Positions 1 through 6,285 of a stretch of DNA of 6,986 nucleotides are shown one piece after another. Source of the stretch: AP-16 sp036395835. GTDB taxonomy: Bacteria > Pseudomonadota > Alphaproteobacteria > Rhizobiales > Xanthobacteraceae. The notes beneath the pieces are model-generated. The model saw nothing but the letters and a program-made list of their open reading frames with translations, was not told the DNA's origin and searched no databases. The stretch covers positions 1 through 6,986 of the forward strand of contig DASWCW010000199.1 in NCBI GenBank assembly GCA_036395835.1. Direction: 5' to 3'. Position 1 is the stretch's first letter. Each line of letters opens with the position of its first letter. A program made the translations under genes and the position numbers.

Positions 1-229
1 CCAGGCCTCGCGGTTCCTGAAGATCTACGACCAGTACAAGATTGCTCCGGAGGTGACGCGCCAGCGCATGTATCTCGAGACCATGGAGCGGCTGTTCGGC
101 GGCACCGACAAGATCATCGTGGATACCTCGAAGAACGCCGGAGCAAGCGGCGTGGTGCCGTATCTTCCCTTGAACGAGCTGCAGCACCGTCCGCAGACGC
201 AGACGCCGCAGACGGGAGGCAGCAAATGA
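1..229 (+). CDS. hflK: HflK, C-terminal end (partial), FtsH-modulating SPFH membrane protein
   Basis: This open frame runs in from the left edge (first full codon at base 2) and stops with TGA at 227-229, leaving about 75 residues. The visible part begins QASRFLKIYDQYKIAPEVT and continues through a helical TRQRMYLETMERLF stretch, the segment DKIIVDT, a VVPYLPL block and a polar Gln/Thr-rich tail. This matches the end of HflK: in that family the last helix and a Y/V-P-Y-L-P-like block follow the SPFH domain. HflK pairs with HflC in the inner membrane, periplasm-facing, and restrains the FtsH protease. The stop overlaps the hflC start as ATGA, which supports translational coupling and the assignment. 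The membrane anchor and most of the SPFH domain lie outside the window. Confidence 0.9.
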   Translation, partial: QASRFLKIYDQYKIAPEVTRQRMYLETMERLFGGTDKIIVDTSKNAGASGVVPYLPLNELQHRPQTQTPQTGGSK

Positions 230-1146
230 AGCTCAGTCTCACCAGCAGCGTCGTCATCGTCCTCGGGGTCGTCGCCCTGATCGTCGCCTACGGTTCGCTG
301 TTCACGGTCTATCAGACCCAGCAGGCGCTGGTGGTCCGCCTCGGCAAGCCGATCTGGGTGATCACCGAGCCGGGCCTGAACTACAAGGTGCCGCTGATCG
401 ACAGCGTCATCGGCGTCGACAAGCGCATCCTCGATCTCGAAGCGCCTTCCCAGGAAGTGATCGCGTCCGATCAGAAGCGCCTGGTGGTCGACTCCTTCGC
501 CCGCTACCGGGTCCAGGATCCGCTGAAGTTCTACCAGACGGTGGGCTCGATCGAGGCGGCCAATTCGCGACTCTCCACCCTGCTGATCTCGGCGCTGCGC
601 CGGGTGCTCGGCGAAGCCTCGTTCATTCAGGTGGTGCGCGACGAGCGCCCGCAGCTCACGCAGAAAATGCGCGAGCAGCTCGATCACGAGGCGGCCGCGT
701 TCGGCATCGCGGTCGTCGACGTGCGCATCCGCCGCGCGGATCTGCCCGAGCAGAACAGCCAGGCGGTCTTTCAGCGCATGCAGACCGAGCGCCAGCGCGA
801 GGCCGCGGAGTTCCGCGCCCAGGGCAGCCAGCGCTCGCAGGAAATCCGCTCCAGGGCCGACCGCGACGTCACCGTGCTGATCGCGGACGCCACTTCCAAG
901 GCCGAGCAGATTCGCGGCGAGGGCGACGCCCAGCGCAACCGCATCTTCGCCGACGCCTACGGCAGGGATCGGGACTTCTTCGGCTTCTATCGCTCGATGC
1001 AGGCCTATGAGAACGGGTTGCGCCACAACGATACGCGCATGCTGCTCAATCCCGACACCGATTTCTTCCGGTATTTCGTCGATCCGAGCGGCAAGAGCAT
1101 AGACGCCAAGACCGACAACGCGCGGGCCGGCGGCGCGACGAAATAG
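226..1146 (+). CDS. hflC: HflC, SPFH/band-7 partner of HflK, FtsH protease modulator
   Basis: A complete 306-residue protein, close to the length usual for HflC. Residues 6-28 form one N-terminal hydrophobic membrane anchor (SSVVIVLGVVALIVAYGSLF). The SPFH/band-7 domain follows, about 25-200, with the typical opening YQTQQALVVRLGKP, the EPGLNYKVPLID block (48-59) and a DKRILDLEAPSQEV segment. Residues about 180-245 are rich in Gln, Arg and Glu (MQTERQREAAEFRAQGSQ) and should form the long helix/coiled coil of the family. The end RMLLNPDTDFFRYF is characteristic of HflC. The family partner is HflK, with which it builds a cage around FtsH in the cytoplasmic membrane. The start is supported by GGGAGG at 214-219, six bases before ATG, and by the ATGA overlap with hflK. 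Identity is secure from sequence pattern and context. Confidence 0.97.
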   Translation: MKLSLTSSVVIVLGVVALIVAYGSLFTVYQTQQALVVRLGKPIWVITEPGLNYKVPLIDSVIGVDKRILDLEAPSQEVIASDQKRLVVDSFARYRVQDPLKFYQTVGSIEAANSRLSTLLISALRRVLGEASFIQVVRDERPQLTQKMREQLDHEAAAFGIAVVDVRIRRADLPEQNSQAVFQRMQTERQREAAEFRAQGSQRSQEIRSRADRDVTVLIADATSKAEQIRGEGDAQRNRIFADAYGRDRDFFGFYRSMQAYENGLRHNDTRMLLNPDTDFFRYFVDPSGKSIDAKTDNARAGGATK

Positions 1147-1166
1147 CGGCGCCAGCCGACTCGGCC

Positions 1167-1352
1167 ATGGCCGATTTTTTGATCGCGATCGGGCTCGTCT
1201 TCGTCATCGAGGGATTGGCGTTCGCCGCGTTTCCGGGGGCCGCGAAACGGGCGATGCTGAGCGTGTTGGAAACACCCGAGCATCTTCTGCGCATCGTCGG
1301 CATCGCATGCGCGGCGCTCGGCGTCGTGGTGATCTGGATGGTACGCGGGTGA
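1167..1352 (+). CDS. DUF2065 small inner-membrane protein (YjeT-like)
   Basis: A 61-residue protein made mostly of two hydrophobic segments, about residues 3-22 (DFLIAIGLVFVIEGLAFAAF) and 42-59 (RIVGIACAALGVVVIWMV). They are joined by a short polar loop containing FPGAAKRAM and ETPEHLLRIVG. This two-helix hairpin with the central P-x4-R and R-x2-G positions is the DUF2065 pattern. Members commonly sit directly after hflKC, as here, only 20 bases behind the hflC stop. No convincing ribosome binding site precedes the ATG, so translation may depend on ribosomes leaving hflC. Its biochemical role is not established. An accessory role with the HflKC/FtsH complex is only an inference from position. 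A terminator-like hairpin follows, making this the last gene of the operon. Confidence 0.88.
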   Translation: MADFLIAIGLVFVIEGLAFAAFPGAAKRAMLSVLETPEHLLRIVGIACAALGVVVIWMVRG

Positions 1353-1376
1353 ATAATCCCGAGGATGGGCGACGGA

Positions 1377-1403
1377 AGCCGGAGGATAATCCCGGCTATT
1401 TTT
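1377..1403 (+). terminator. Rho-independent terminator of the hflK-hflC-DUF2065 operon
   Basis: AGCCGG at 1377-1382 pairs perfectly with CCGGCT at 1392-1397 across a nine-base loop, and the stem is followed at once by ATTTTT. The GC-rich stem plus T tract, 25 bases after the DUF2065 stop, is a conventional intrinsic terminator. The stem is only six base pairs, so efficiency is uncertain. Confidence 0.55.
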
Positions 1404-1625
1404 GCTTGCGCTGCTCGCGCCCCGTTGTTCCGTTCTGGCCTCGGGGCACCGGCCGTAGAGCCCCGGCGGCGCCCAGGCGTTGCCGGAACGGCCTGAATTT
1501 CGCTGGAGTCGTTTTTCCGCCTCAATCCCGTCACTAAAAGTTTTCTTGCAGGAGGCCGTCCTTGCGTCCCGGTGCGGATGGAGTCAGTGTCCCGGCCAAT
1601 CTTGCCCCTCGGAGAATGACACCCC
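1404..1625 (+). promoter_or_regulatory. Leader and presumed promoter region of degP
   Basis: No credible gene lies between the terminator and degP, so degP probably has its own promoter here. The region holds an imperfectly placed stress-sigma look-alike (GGAAC at 1485-1489, CGTT at 1510-1513, spacer 20, too long for the EcfG consensus). It also holds a hairpin CGGGGC (1442-1447) / GCCCCG (1460-1465). The degP ribosome site is GGAG at 1611-1614. I could not settle on a -35/-10 pair, so this entry marks a location and not a resolved promoter. Confidence 0.35.
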
Positions 1626-3116
1626 ATGGCCGGCTACGTTCGCAACTGCGCCCGCAACCTCCGTCGTCCCGCCTTCGCCGCCCTGACGGCGACCGCGCTG
1701 GCGGTTACCGCGTTCTCGGCCCCGGCGCTTGCGCGCGGGCCCGACGGGATCTCGGAAGTCGCCGAAACGGTGATCGACGCGGTAGTGAATATTTCCACTT
1801 CGCAGACGGTCGATTCCAAGGTGGGGCCGATGCCGCAGCTGCCGCCCGGCTCGCCATTCGAGGAATTTTTCGACGAGTTCTTCAAGAACAGGCGCGGCCA
1901 GGGCGACAACCCGAACCGCGAGCACACGCCGCGCCGCGTCAACTCGCTGGGTTCGGGTTTCATCATCGATGCCTCCGGCATCGTCGTGACGAACAATCAC
2001 GTCATCTCCGACGCCGACGAGATCAACGTCATCCTCAACGACGGCGCCAAGCTCAAGGCGGAGATCATCGGTCGGGACCAGAAGACCGACATCGCGCTGC
2101 TCAGGGTCAAGCCCGACAGGCCGCTCAAGGCGGTGAAATTCGGGGATTCGGACAAGCTGCGGCTCGGCGAATGGGTGATCGCGATCGGCAACCCGTTCAG
2201 CCTCGGCGGCTCGGTGACGGCGGGCATCGTCTCGGCGCGCAACCGCGACATCAATTCCGGGCCGTACGACAATTACATTCAGACCGATGCGGCCATCAAT
2301 CGCGGCAATTCCGGCGGGCCGTTGTTCAACCTGGAGGGCGAGGTGATCGGGGTCAACACCGCGATCATTTCGCCCTCGGGCGGATCGATCGGCATCGGAT
2401 TTGCCGTGCCGTCCAAGACCGCGCTGCCGGTCATCGAGCAGCTGCGCCAATTCGGCGAGACGCGGCGGGGCTGGCTCGGCGTGCGCATCCAGCAGGTCAC
2501 CGACGAGATCGCCGACAGTCTGGGGATGAAGCAGACGCGCGGCGCGCTGGTCGCCGGCGTCGACGACAAGGGGCCGGCGAAGCCCGCCGGCATCGAGCCC
2601 GGCGACGTGATCGTCAAGTTCGACGGTCACGACATCAAGGAAATGCGCGACCTGCCGCGGGTCGTCGCCGACACGCCGGTCGGCAAGGACGTGCAGGTCA
2701 CCGTCGTCCGCAAGGGCAAGGAAGAGACCAAGACCGTGAAGCTCGGCCGGCTCGAGGACGGCGAGAAGAAACCCGCGCTCGCCAAGAACGAAGGAACTCC
2801 GGACGAGAAATCGGTGGTCAAAAAGACGCTCGGGCTCGACCTCTCGAACCTGACCGAGGACCTGCGCAAGCGCTACAAGATCAAGGACACCGTCAAGGGC
2901 GTGGTCATCACCGCGGTCGAGGGCGGCTCGGCGGCGGCGGACAAGCGCCTTTCTGCCGGCGACGTCGTCGTCGAAGTGGCGCAGGAGGCGGTGTCGAATG
3001 CCGCCGACGTGCAGAAGAAGATCGACCAGCTCAAGAAGGACGGCCGTAAGTCGGCGCTGCTCCTGATCGCCAATGCGGAAGGCGAGGTGCGGTTCGTGGC
3101 GCTGGCCCTGCAGTAG
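1626..3116 (+). CDS. degP: DegP/HtrA-family periplasmic serine endoprotease (Do protease)
   Basis: A complete 496-residue protein. Residues 1-36 are a Sec signal peptide: Arg-containing start, hydrophobic core AFAALTATALAVTAF, and an APALA cleavage site before Arg37. The trypsin-like domain carries the full triad: His125 in TNNHV, Asp155 in TDIALL, Ser229 in GNSGG. A long loop rich in Phe, Glu and Arg (about 60-105) corresponds to the LA-loop of DegP-type enzymes. Two PDZ domains follow: PDZ1 about 280-375, opening RGWLGV, and PDZ2 about 400-495, opening TLGLDL, joined by a charged Lys/Glu linker (378-400). DegP degrades or chaperones misfolded periplasmic and outer-membrane proteins. The start is supported by GGAG at 1611-1614 and by the signal peptide. 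The position after hflKC-DUF2065 is usual in alphaproteobacteria. Assignment to degP rather than a degQ/mucD-like paralogue rests on two PDZ domains, the long LA-loop region and context. Confidence 0.95.
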   Translation: MAGYVRNCARNLRRPAFAALTATALAVTAFSAPALARGPDGISEVAETVIDAVVNISTSQTVDSKVGPMPQLPPGSPFEEFFDEFFKNRRGQGDNPNREHTPRRVNSLGSGFIIDASGIVVTNNHVISDADEINVILNDGAKLKAEIIGRDQKTDIALLRVKPDRPLKAVKFGDSDKLRLGEWVIAIGNPFSLGGSVTAGIVSARNRDINSGPYDNYIQTDAAINRGNSGGPLFNLEGEVIGVNTAIISPSGGSIGIGFAVPSKTALPVIEQLRQFGETRRGWLGVRIQQVTDEIADSLGMKQTRGALVAGVDDKGPAKPAGIEPGDVIVKFDGHDIKEMRDLPRVVADTPVGKDVQVTVVRKGKEETKTVKLGRLEDGEKKPALAKNEGTPDEKSVVKKTLGLDLSNLTEDLRKRYKIKDTVKGVVITAVEGGSAAADKRLSAGDVVVEVAQEAVSNAADVQKKIDQLKKDGRKSALLLIANAEGEVRFVALALQ

Positions 3117-3133
3117 CGGCTTCCTCGGGCCCC

Positions 3134-3246
3134 GTCATTCCGGGCTGGCCCAAAGGGCCAGACCCACAATCCATAGCCACGGCGCTGTCGGCCCGAATCG
3201 TGTTCATGGGGTCCGGGTTCGCCGCTGTGCGGTGCCCCGGAATGAC
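3134..3246. repeat. Dispersed palindromic repeat of the Bradyrhizobium/Rhodopseudomonas type
   Basis: The degP-serB gap is bounded by a perfect 11-base inverted repeat: GTCATTCCGGG at 3134-3144 and CCCGGAATGAC at 3236-3246. The interior includes a second hairpin (3145-3161) and a GTCCGGGTTCGC stretch (3211-3222). GTCATTCCGGG...CCCGGAATGAC ends are recalled as common intergenic repeats in Bradyrhizobiaceae genomes. No protein is encoded. The copy sits between two convergent genes, a typical harmless location. Confidence 0.7.
3145..3161. terminator. Hairpin after degP, possible terminator (no T tract)
   Basis: CTGGCCC at 3145-3151 pairs perfectly with GGGCCAG at 3155-3161 around an AAA loop, 28 bases after the degP stop. 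It is a compact GC-rich stem but lacks a following T run. It may therefore end transcripts only weakly, protect the 3' end, or simply be part of the surrounding palindromic repeat. Confidence 0.35.
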
Positions 3247-3256
3247 AACGCGAATA

Positions 3257-4150
3257 TTATCCCGTCGCGAACTCCTCGCGGCGGTAGCCCTGGATATAAA
3301 GCAAGGCCGTGAGATCGCCGTGATCGATGCGCGCCCTCGCGCTCGCCGCGACCTTGGGCCTTGCCCGATAGGCGACGCCGAGCCCAGCAGCCTCAAGCAT
3401 CGCAAGGTCGTTCGCGCCGTCGCCGACCGCGAGGGTCTGCGCGCGCGCGAGCTTGAGCTTTTCGCTAAGTTCTAGCAGCGCGGCGTGCTTGGCGTCGCGT
3501 CCGAGGATCGGCTCTTCGACGTCGTCGATGCGGCCGGCCGCGACAATGAGGCGATTGGCGCGATTCTCGTGAAAGCCGATCATCGCCGCAACGCGGTCGG
3601 TGAACAAGGTGAAGCCGCCGGACACGAGACACGTATAGGCACCGTGCGCACGCATGGTATGGACCAGCGCCAGAGCTCCGGGACTGACCCGGATGCGCTC
3701 GGCTAGCACGTCGTCGATGATTGTCAGCGGCAGTCCGCGAAGCAATCCGATGCGCTCGCGCAGCGCCGGCTCGAACGCGATGTCACCGTTCATGGCACGC
3801 TCGGTGATGGCCGCGATGCGGGATTTCAGCCCGACCTTGTCGGCGAGCTCGTCGACGCATTCCTGGCCGATCATGGTGGAATCCATATCGGCCACCAGAA
3901 GCCGCTTGCGCCGATGCGCCAATGGCTGCACCACCACGTCGACCGGGCGCCCGGCGAGCGCGGATCGGAGTTGTGCGACCAGCAGGCGCTCATCGACCGG
4001 CGCATCGGGCGTGAAGCAAATATCCGCCGCGACGCCCGGCGCGAGCCAGCATGGTTCGGAGCCGCGCAATTTGCCGCACACGCCGGCGAGCGCGGCCTCA
4101 TCCAGCGCCGGCGCGCCGGGGTCCGAGACCAAGGTTGCCACATGAGTCAT
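3257..4150 (-). CDS. serB: Phosphoserine phosphatase SerB (HAD superfamily)
   Basis: A complete 297-residue protein that catalyses the last step of serine biosynthesis, O-phosphoserine to serine, in the cytoplasm. HAD motif I is DMDST with nucleophile Asp88 and Asp90. Motif II is the SGGF serine, Ser177. The motif III lysine is Lys221 in GRDAKHAAL. Motif IV is GDGANDLAML, with Asp244 and Asp248 for magnesium. ECVDELAD (97-104) and the helical cap about 105-165 are typical of SerB. Residues 1-80 form the ACT-like N-terminal region found in longer SerB proteins, so the length is normal. The ATG is chosen because the start MTHVATLV fits the family. GAGG (4152-4155) sits only one base before it, so the ribosome site is poor; GTG at residue 4 is the alternative. 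The gene converges on degP, and a mobile element begins directly behind its start. Confidence 0.96.
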   Translation of the reverse strand: MTHVATLVSDPGAPALDEAALAGVCGKLRGSEPCWLAPGVAADICFTPDAPVDERLLVAQLRSALAGRPVDVVVQPLAHRRKRLLVADMDSTMIGQECVDELADKVGLKSRIAAITERAMNGDIAFEPALRERIGLLRGLPLTIIDDVLAERIRVSPGALALVHTMRAHGAYTCLVSGGFTLFTDRVAAMIGFHENRANRLIVAAGRIDDVEEPILGRDAKHAALLELSEKLKLARAQTLAVGDGANDLAMLEAAGLGVAYRARPKVAASARARIDHGDLTALLYIQGYRREEFATG

Positions 4151-4201
4151 GCCTCAACGAGTGCCTGTCCGAATGCAGGCGAATGCTGAAAAATCCCTAA
4201 T

Positions 4202-4223
4202 TGGCGCCATACTTGTGGCCACA
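4202..4223. repeat. Palindrome pair at the chromosome/element junction
   Basis: TGGCGCCA (4202-4209) and TGTGGCCACA (4214-4223) are both perfect palindromes, separated by four bases, between serB and the integrase. They could be protein-binding sites for integration or for control of the integrase promoter just downstream. Eight-base palindromes do occur by chance in GC-rich DNA, so the function is open. Confidence 0.4.
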
Positions 4224-4228
4224 CTGCC

Positions 4229-4257
4229 TTGACCATTCGCAATCATTCTCCTACATC
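4229..4257 (+). promoter_or_regulatory. Possible integrase promoter
   Basis: TTGACC at 4229-4234 matches five of six bases of a sigma-70 -35 box. Seventeen bases later is TACATC (4252-4257), a weak -10 match of three of six. It lies about 55 bases before the proposed GTG start and just after the TGTGGCCACA palindrome. The -10 is poor, so this is tentative. Confidence 0.3.
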
Positions 4258-4309
4258 TTTGCCGTACGTCTGCCGTACCGGCTCGTTGCTGCAGGAACAG
4301 GGGACAGCT

Positions 4310-5587
4310 GTGGCCCGCACAATACGGAATTCGAAGCTCGACAGTCGATCCGCTCGGCTGAGGCTGGCGCCGCGACGAGAGCCCTATTGGGCATCCATTA
4401 CCCGCGGCTGCACTCTAGGCTATCGCCGCGGGCCAGGGACTTGGATTGCCAAATATCGCGCCGATAGCGGCGAGCGACGCTATGAGGCCATCGGTCCTGC
4501 AGATGATGTCACGGACGGACTGGGCCTCTCCTACGGCCAAGCGCAAGAAAAGGCGCGCGATTTCTTCAAGCGGAAGGCCCGTGAGGCCGCGGGCAATTTT
4601 GCCCCGATGGATGGCGTGTATACAGTGGCCGACGCTCTGCGGGAATATTTCGCGGATCGTGAGCGTCGCGGCCATAAGGCCGTCTTGCACGACCGCAAGT
4701 CGGCTGACGCCCTAATCATTCCCGAACTCGGTAATATCGCGGTCGAGAAGCTTACGAAGGATCGCATTGTGCGATGGCAAGAAGCCATGGCTAGTCGTCC
4801 CGGCCGCCTACGTTCAAAGAAATGTGGGCAGCAGCGGTTCCGAGAGCACGCCGGTACCCCCGAGGACATTCGCCGGCGCCGATCCACGTGCAACCGTGTA
4901 TTGGCAACGCTCAAGGCTGCGCTGAACTTTGCCCATAAGGAAGGAAGGGTACCCCTCGCGGATGCGTGGCAGAGAGTACAGGCATATCGGAATGTCTATG
5001 CAGCCAGGGTGCGATACCTCTCGGATGACGAATCGCGCCGGCTCATCAATGCATGTCCCGCGGACTTCCGCGCCCTGGTCACGGCAGCATTATTGACCGG
5101 CTGCCGGTATGGCGAGCTTACACGCCTCACGGTGGAAGACTTCCACCCTGATGCTGGTACCCTGCATGTTCGTATCAGCAAGTCGGGCAAGCCCCGCCAT
5201 GTGGTATTAACCGCCGAGGGCCAAGAATTCTTTGCTCGCCGATGTCTCGGGAAGGATACAACCTCTTTATTGCTTACTCACGCTAACGGCAAACCATGGC
5301 AAAGGACTGAACAGCAGCGGCCGGTGAAAGCTGCCTGTAAGGCCGCGCAGATTGCTGGCTCTAGCTTCCATGCCCTGCGGCATACGTACGCGTCTCGGCT
5401 CGTTATGAAGGGCGTTCCGCTTTCAGTGGTCGCAGCCCAGCTTGGTCACGCAACCATCAATATGGTCGAGAAGCACTATGGCCATCTTGCGGCGAGCTAT
5501 GTCGCGGAGACGGTACGCGGGGCTTTCGGCGAGCTTGGAATTGCGAATGAGGCCGCGAACGTCGCACCGATCCGGGCAGTGTCATGA
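4310..5587 (+). CDS. Tyrosine recombinase / phage-type integrase
   Basis: A 425-residue site-specific recombinase that would insert and excise the element. Counting from the GTG at 4310, the catalytic set is complete: Arg266 in LLTGCRYGELTRL, Lys291 in ISKSGKPRH, His354 and Arg357 in HALRHTYAS, His380 in LGHATINMV, and nucleophile Tyr390 in KHYGHL. Residues about 30-60 (TLGYRRGPGTWIAKYR) resemble an N-terminal arm-binding region. About 100-210 is the SAM-like core-binding domain, and about 230-400 is the catalytic domain. The frame stays open upstream to a TTG at 4229, but GTG at 4310 has GGGGA (4300-4304) five bases ahead and gives MARTIRNSKLDSRSAR, which looks like a genuine family start. 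The stop overlaps the next gene as ATGA. The integrase reads away from serB, which places the left attachment site between them. TTA codons suggest recent arrival. Confidence 0.95.
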   Translation: MARTIRNSKLDSRSARLRLAPRREPYWASITRGCTLGYRRGPGTWIAKYRADSGERRYEAIGPADDVTDGLGLSYGQAQEKARDFFKRKAREAAGNFAPMDGVYTVADALREYFADRERRGHKAVLHDRKSADALIIPELGNIAVEKLTKDRIVRWQEAMASRPGRLRSKKCGQQRFREHAGTPEDIRRRRSTCNRVLATLKAALNFAHKEGRVPLADAWQRVQAYRNVYAARVRYLSDDESRRLINACPADFRALVTAALLTGCRYGELTRLTVEDFHPDAGTLHVRISKSGKPRHVVLTAEGQEFFARRCLGKDTTSLLLTHANGKPWQRTEQQRPVKAACKAAQIAGSSFHALRHTYASRLVMKGVPLSVVAAQLGHATINMVEKHYGHLAASYVAETVRGAFGELGIANEAANVAPIRAVS

Positions 5588-6180
5588 GGGCACCGGTCGA
5601 CTGGATTCCCGAGGTAGCGAAGGGGGCCAACGCGTTCTACGACCTAGAGCCGGGGACGACGGCCGCTAACCTGATCTATCGGCTCGGCACGGACAAGCGT
5701 TTGGCGGGTGTTTGGAGGACGTTGGCTCAGGCTCGCCAGGACAAGGACATTACGGCCCTGTTTGGGATCGCCGTCTGTTGCGCCTTCGCCTGCTGTAACG
5801 ACATGTTGACGGTTATTGCCCGCAGGGAGCTGGAGCAGACAGCGGCTCGGTTTCGCACGACGGCTCAGCAATTGCACGATCTCGCAGGGTTGCTACGAGG
5901 ACACAGGGATCCGGAAAAGCGGGCTCTTAGCAAAGCGGCCAAGGTGTGCGAGGGGCTTGCGAGCAGTTGGGGTTCTGATTTGATGCCCGGCCTCGTAGTC
6001 GAGCGGAAGGTTGATCCGAAAGTGCGAGCCTACGTGGTGTACCTCAGCACGGAGGTGGAGAGGGTGATAGGGCGACCCTTTGATAAAGGGGTCGGACAAA
6101 TCGCAACCGTCGCGTTTGATTTGAAGAAGCAAATCTCGATCCGAACAGTTCAATATTGGCGAACGCACGGTGGCAGCTAA
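5584..6180 (+). CDS. Unknown protein translationally coupled to the integrase
   Basis: A 198-residue protein I do not recognise. Its ATG overlaps the integrase stop as ATGA, so the two are probably made together. Residues 57-72 form a short hydrophobic stretch containing the paired cysteines C65, C66, C70 and C71 (CCAFACC). Residues 74-105 are helix-prone and charged (RRELEQTAARFRTTAQQLHDLA). The C-terminus (about 150-196) has VYLSTEVERVIGRPF and TVAFDLKKQISIRTVQYWRTHGG, compatible with a small folded domain. No signal peptide is seen, and one 16-residue hydrophobic run is too short to call a membrane protein. Coupling suggests a role in recombination or element maintenance, but that is inference. 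The TAA stop lies inside the stem of the following hairpin, so the transcript probably ends here. Confidence 0.8.
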   Translation: MRAPVDWIPEVAKGANAFYDLEPGTTAANLIYRLGTDKRLAGVWRTLAQARQDKDITALFGIAVCCAFACCNDMLTVIARRELEQTAARFRTTAQQLHDLAGLLRGHRDPEKRALSKAAKVCEGLASSWGSDLMPGLVVERKVDPKVRAYVVYLSTEVERVIGRPFDKGVGQIATVAFDLKKQISIRTVQYWRTHGGS

Positions 6181-6203
6181 GGAGGCCCCAAAAGGCCTCC
6201 TTA
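6178..6203. terminator. Strong hairpin ending the integrase operon
   Basis: TAAGGAGGCC (6178-6187) pairs perfectly over ten bases with GGCCTCCTTA (6194-6203) around the loop CCAAAA. The first three bases are the stop codon of the preceding gene. Only TT follows the GC-rich part and there is no T run, so it may be a weak or symmetrical terminator, or an RNA 3'-end stabiliser. The left arm also contains a perfect Shine-Dalgarno AGGAGG, hidden in the stem. Confidence 0.6.
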
Positions 6204-6253
6204 ACTGTGGTTCGGGAAACGGGACTCAGCAATCTGACCTCGGCTATAGGTGC

Positions 6254-6283
6254 GTGCATCCGAATACACGACCGCGGATGCAC
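6254..6283. promoter_or_regulatory. Inverted repeat, candidate operator of the HTH gene
   Basis: GTGCATCCG (6254-6262) and CGGATGCAC (6275-6283) form a perfect 9-base inverted repeat with a 12-base spacer. The half-site centres are 21 bases apart, two DNA turns. The right arm ends two bases before the ATG of the HTH gene. This geometry suits a dimeric DNA-binding protein, perhaps the HTH protein itself. As RNA, the same repeat could fold over the translation start. Confidence 0.5.
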
Positions 6284-6285
6284 CG

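Noticed and set aside
25..1026. Long open frame of 333 codons on the minus strand
   Set aside because: It lies entirely opposite hflK/hflC, which have clear family signatures. It is an Arg/Asp/His-rich shadow frame typical of GC-rich DNA.
1405..1423. RpoH-like heat-shock promoter (CTTG ... CCCC) before degP
   Set aside because: Only 11 bases separate the CTTG and CCCC elements, too short for the consensus.
1485..1513. EcfG-type general-stress promoter (GGAAC ... CGTT) before degP
   Set aside because: The spacer is 20 bases, outside the 16-17 expected, so the match is probably chance.
1584..2630. Minus-strand open frame of 348 codons opposite degP
   Set aside because: Opposite the protease domain of degP, with low-complexity Arg/Asp composition and no recognisable motif.
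1562..3049. Plus-strand 495-codon frame overlapping degP
   Set aside because: Another reading frame of degP. The product is an Arg/Gln/Gly-rich repeat-like string, while the degP frame holds the signal peptide, triad and PDZ domains.
4151..4230. tRNA or tRNA fragment as integration target
   Set aside because: No acceptor/T-arm signature such as GGTTCAAATCC is present and no cloverleaf can be drawn.
4229..4309. Longer integrase starting at TTG 4229 (452 residues)
   Set aside because: The extra 27 residues look unlike the family. GTG 4310 has a ribosome site and a family-like N-terminus, and 4229 coincides with a possible -35 box.
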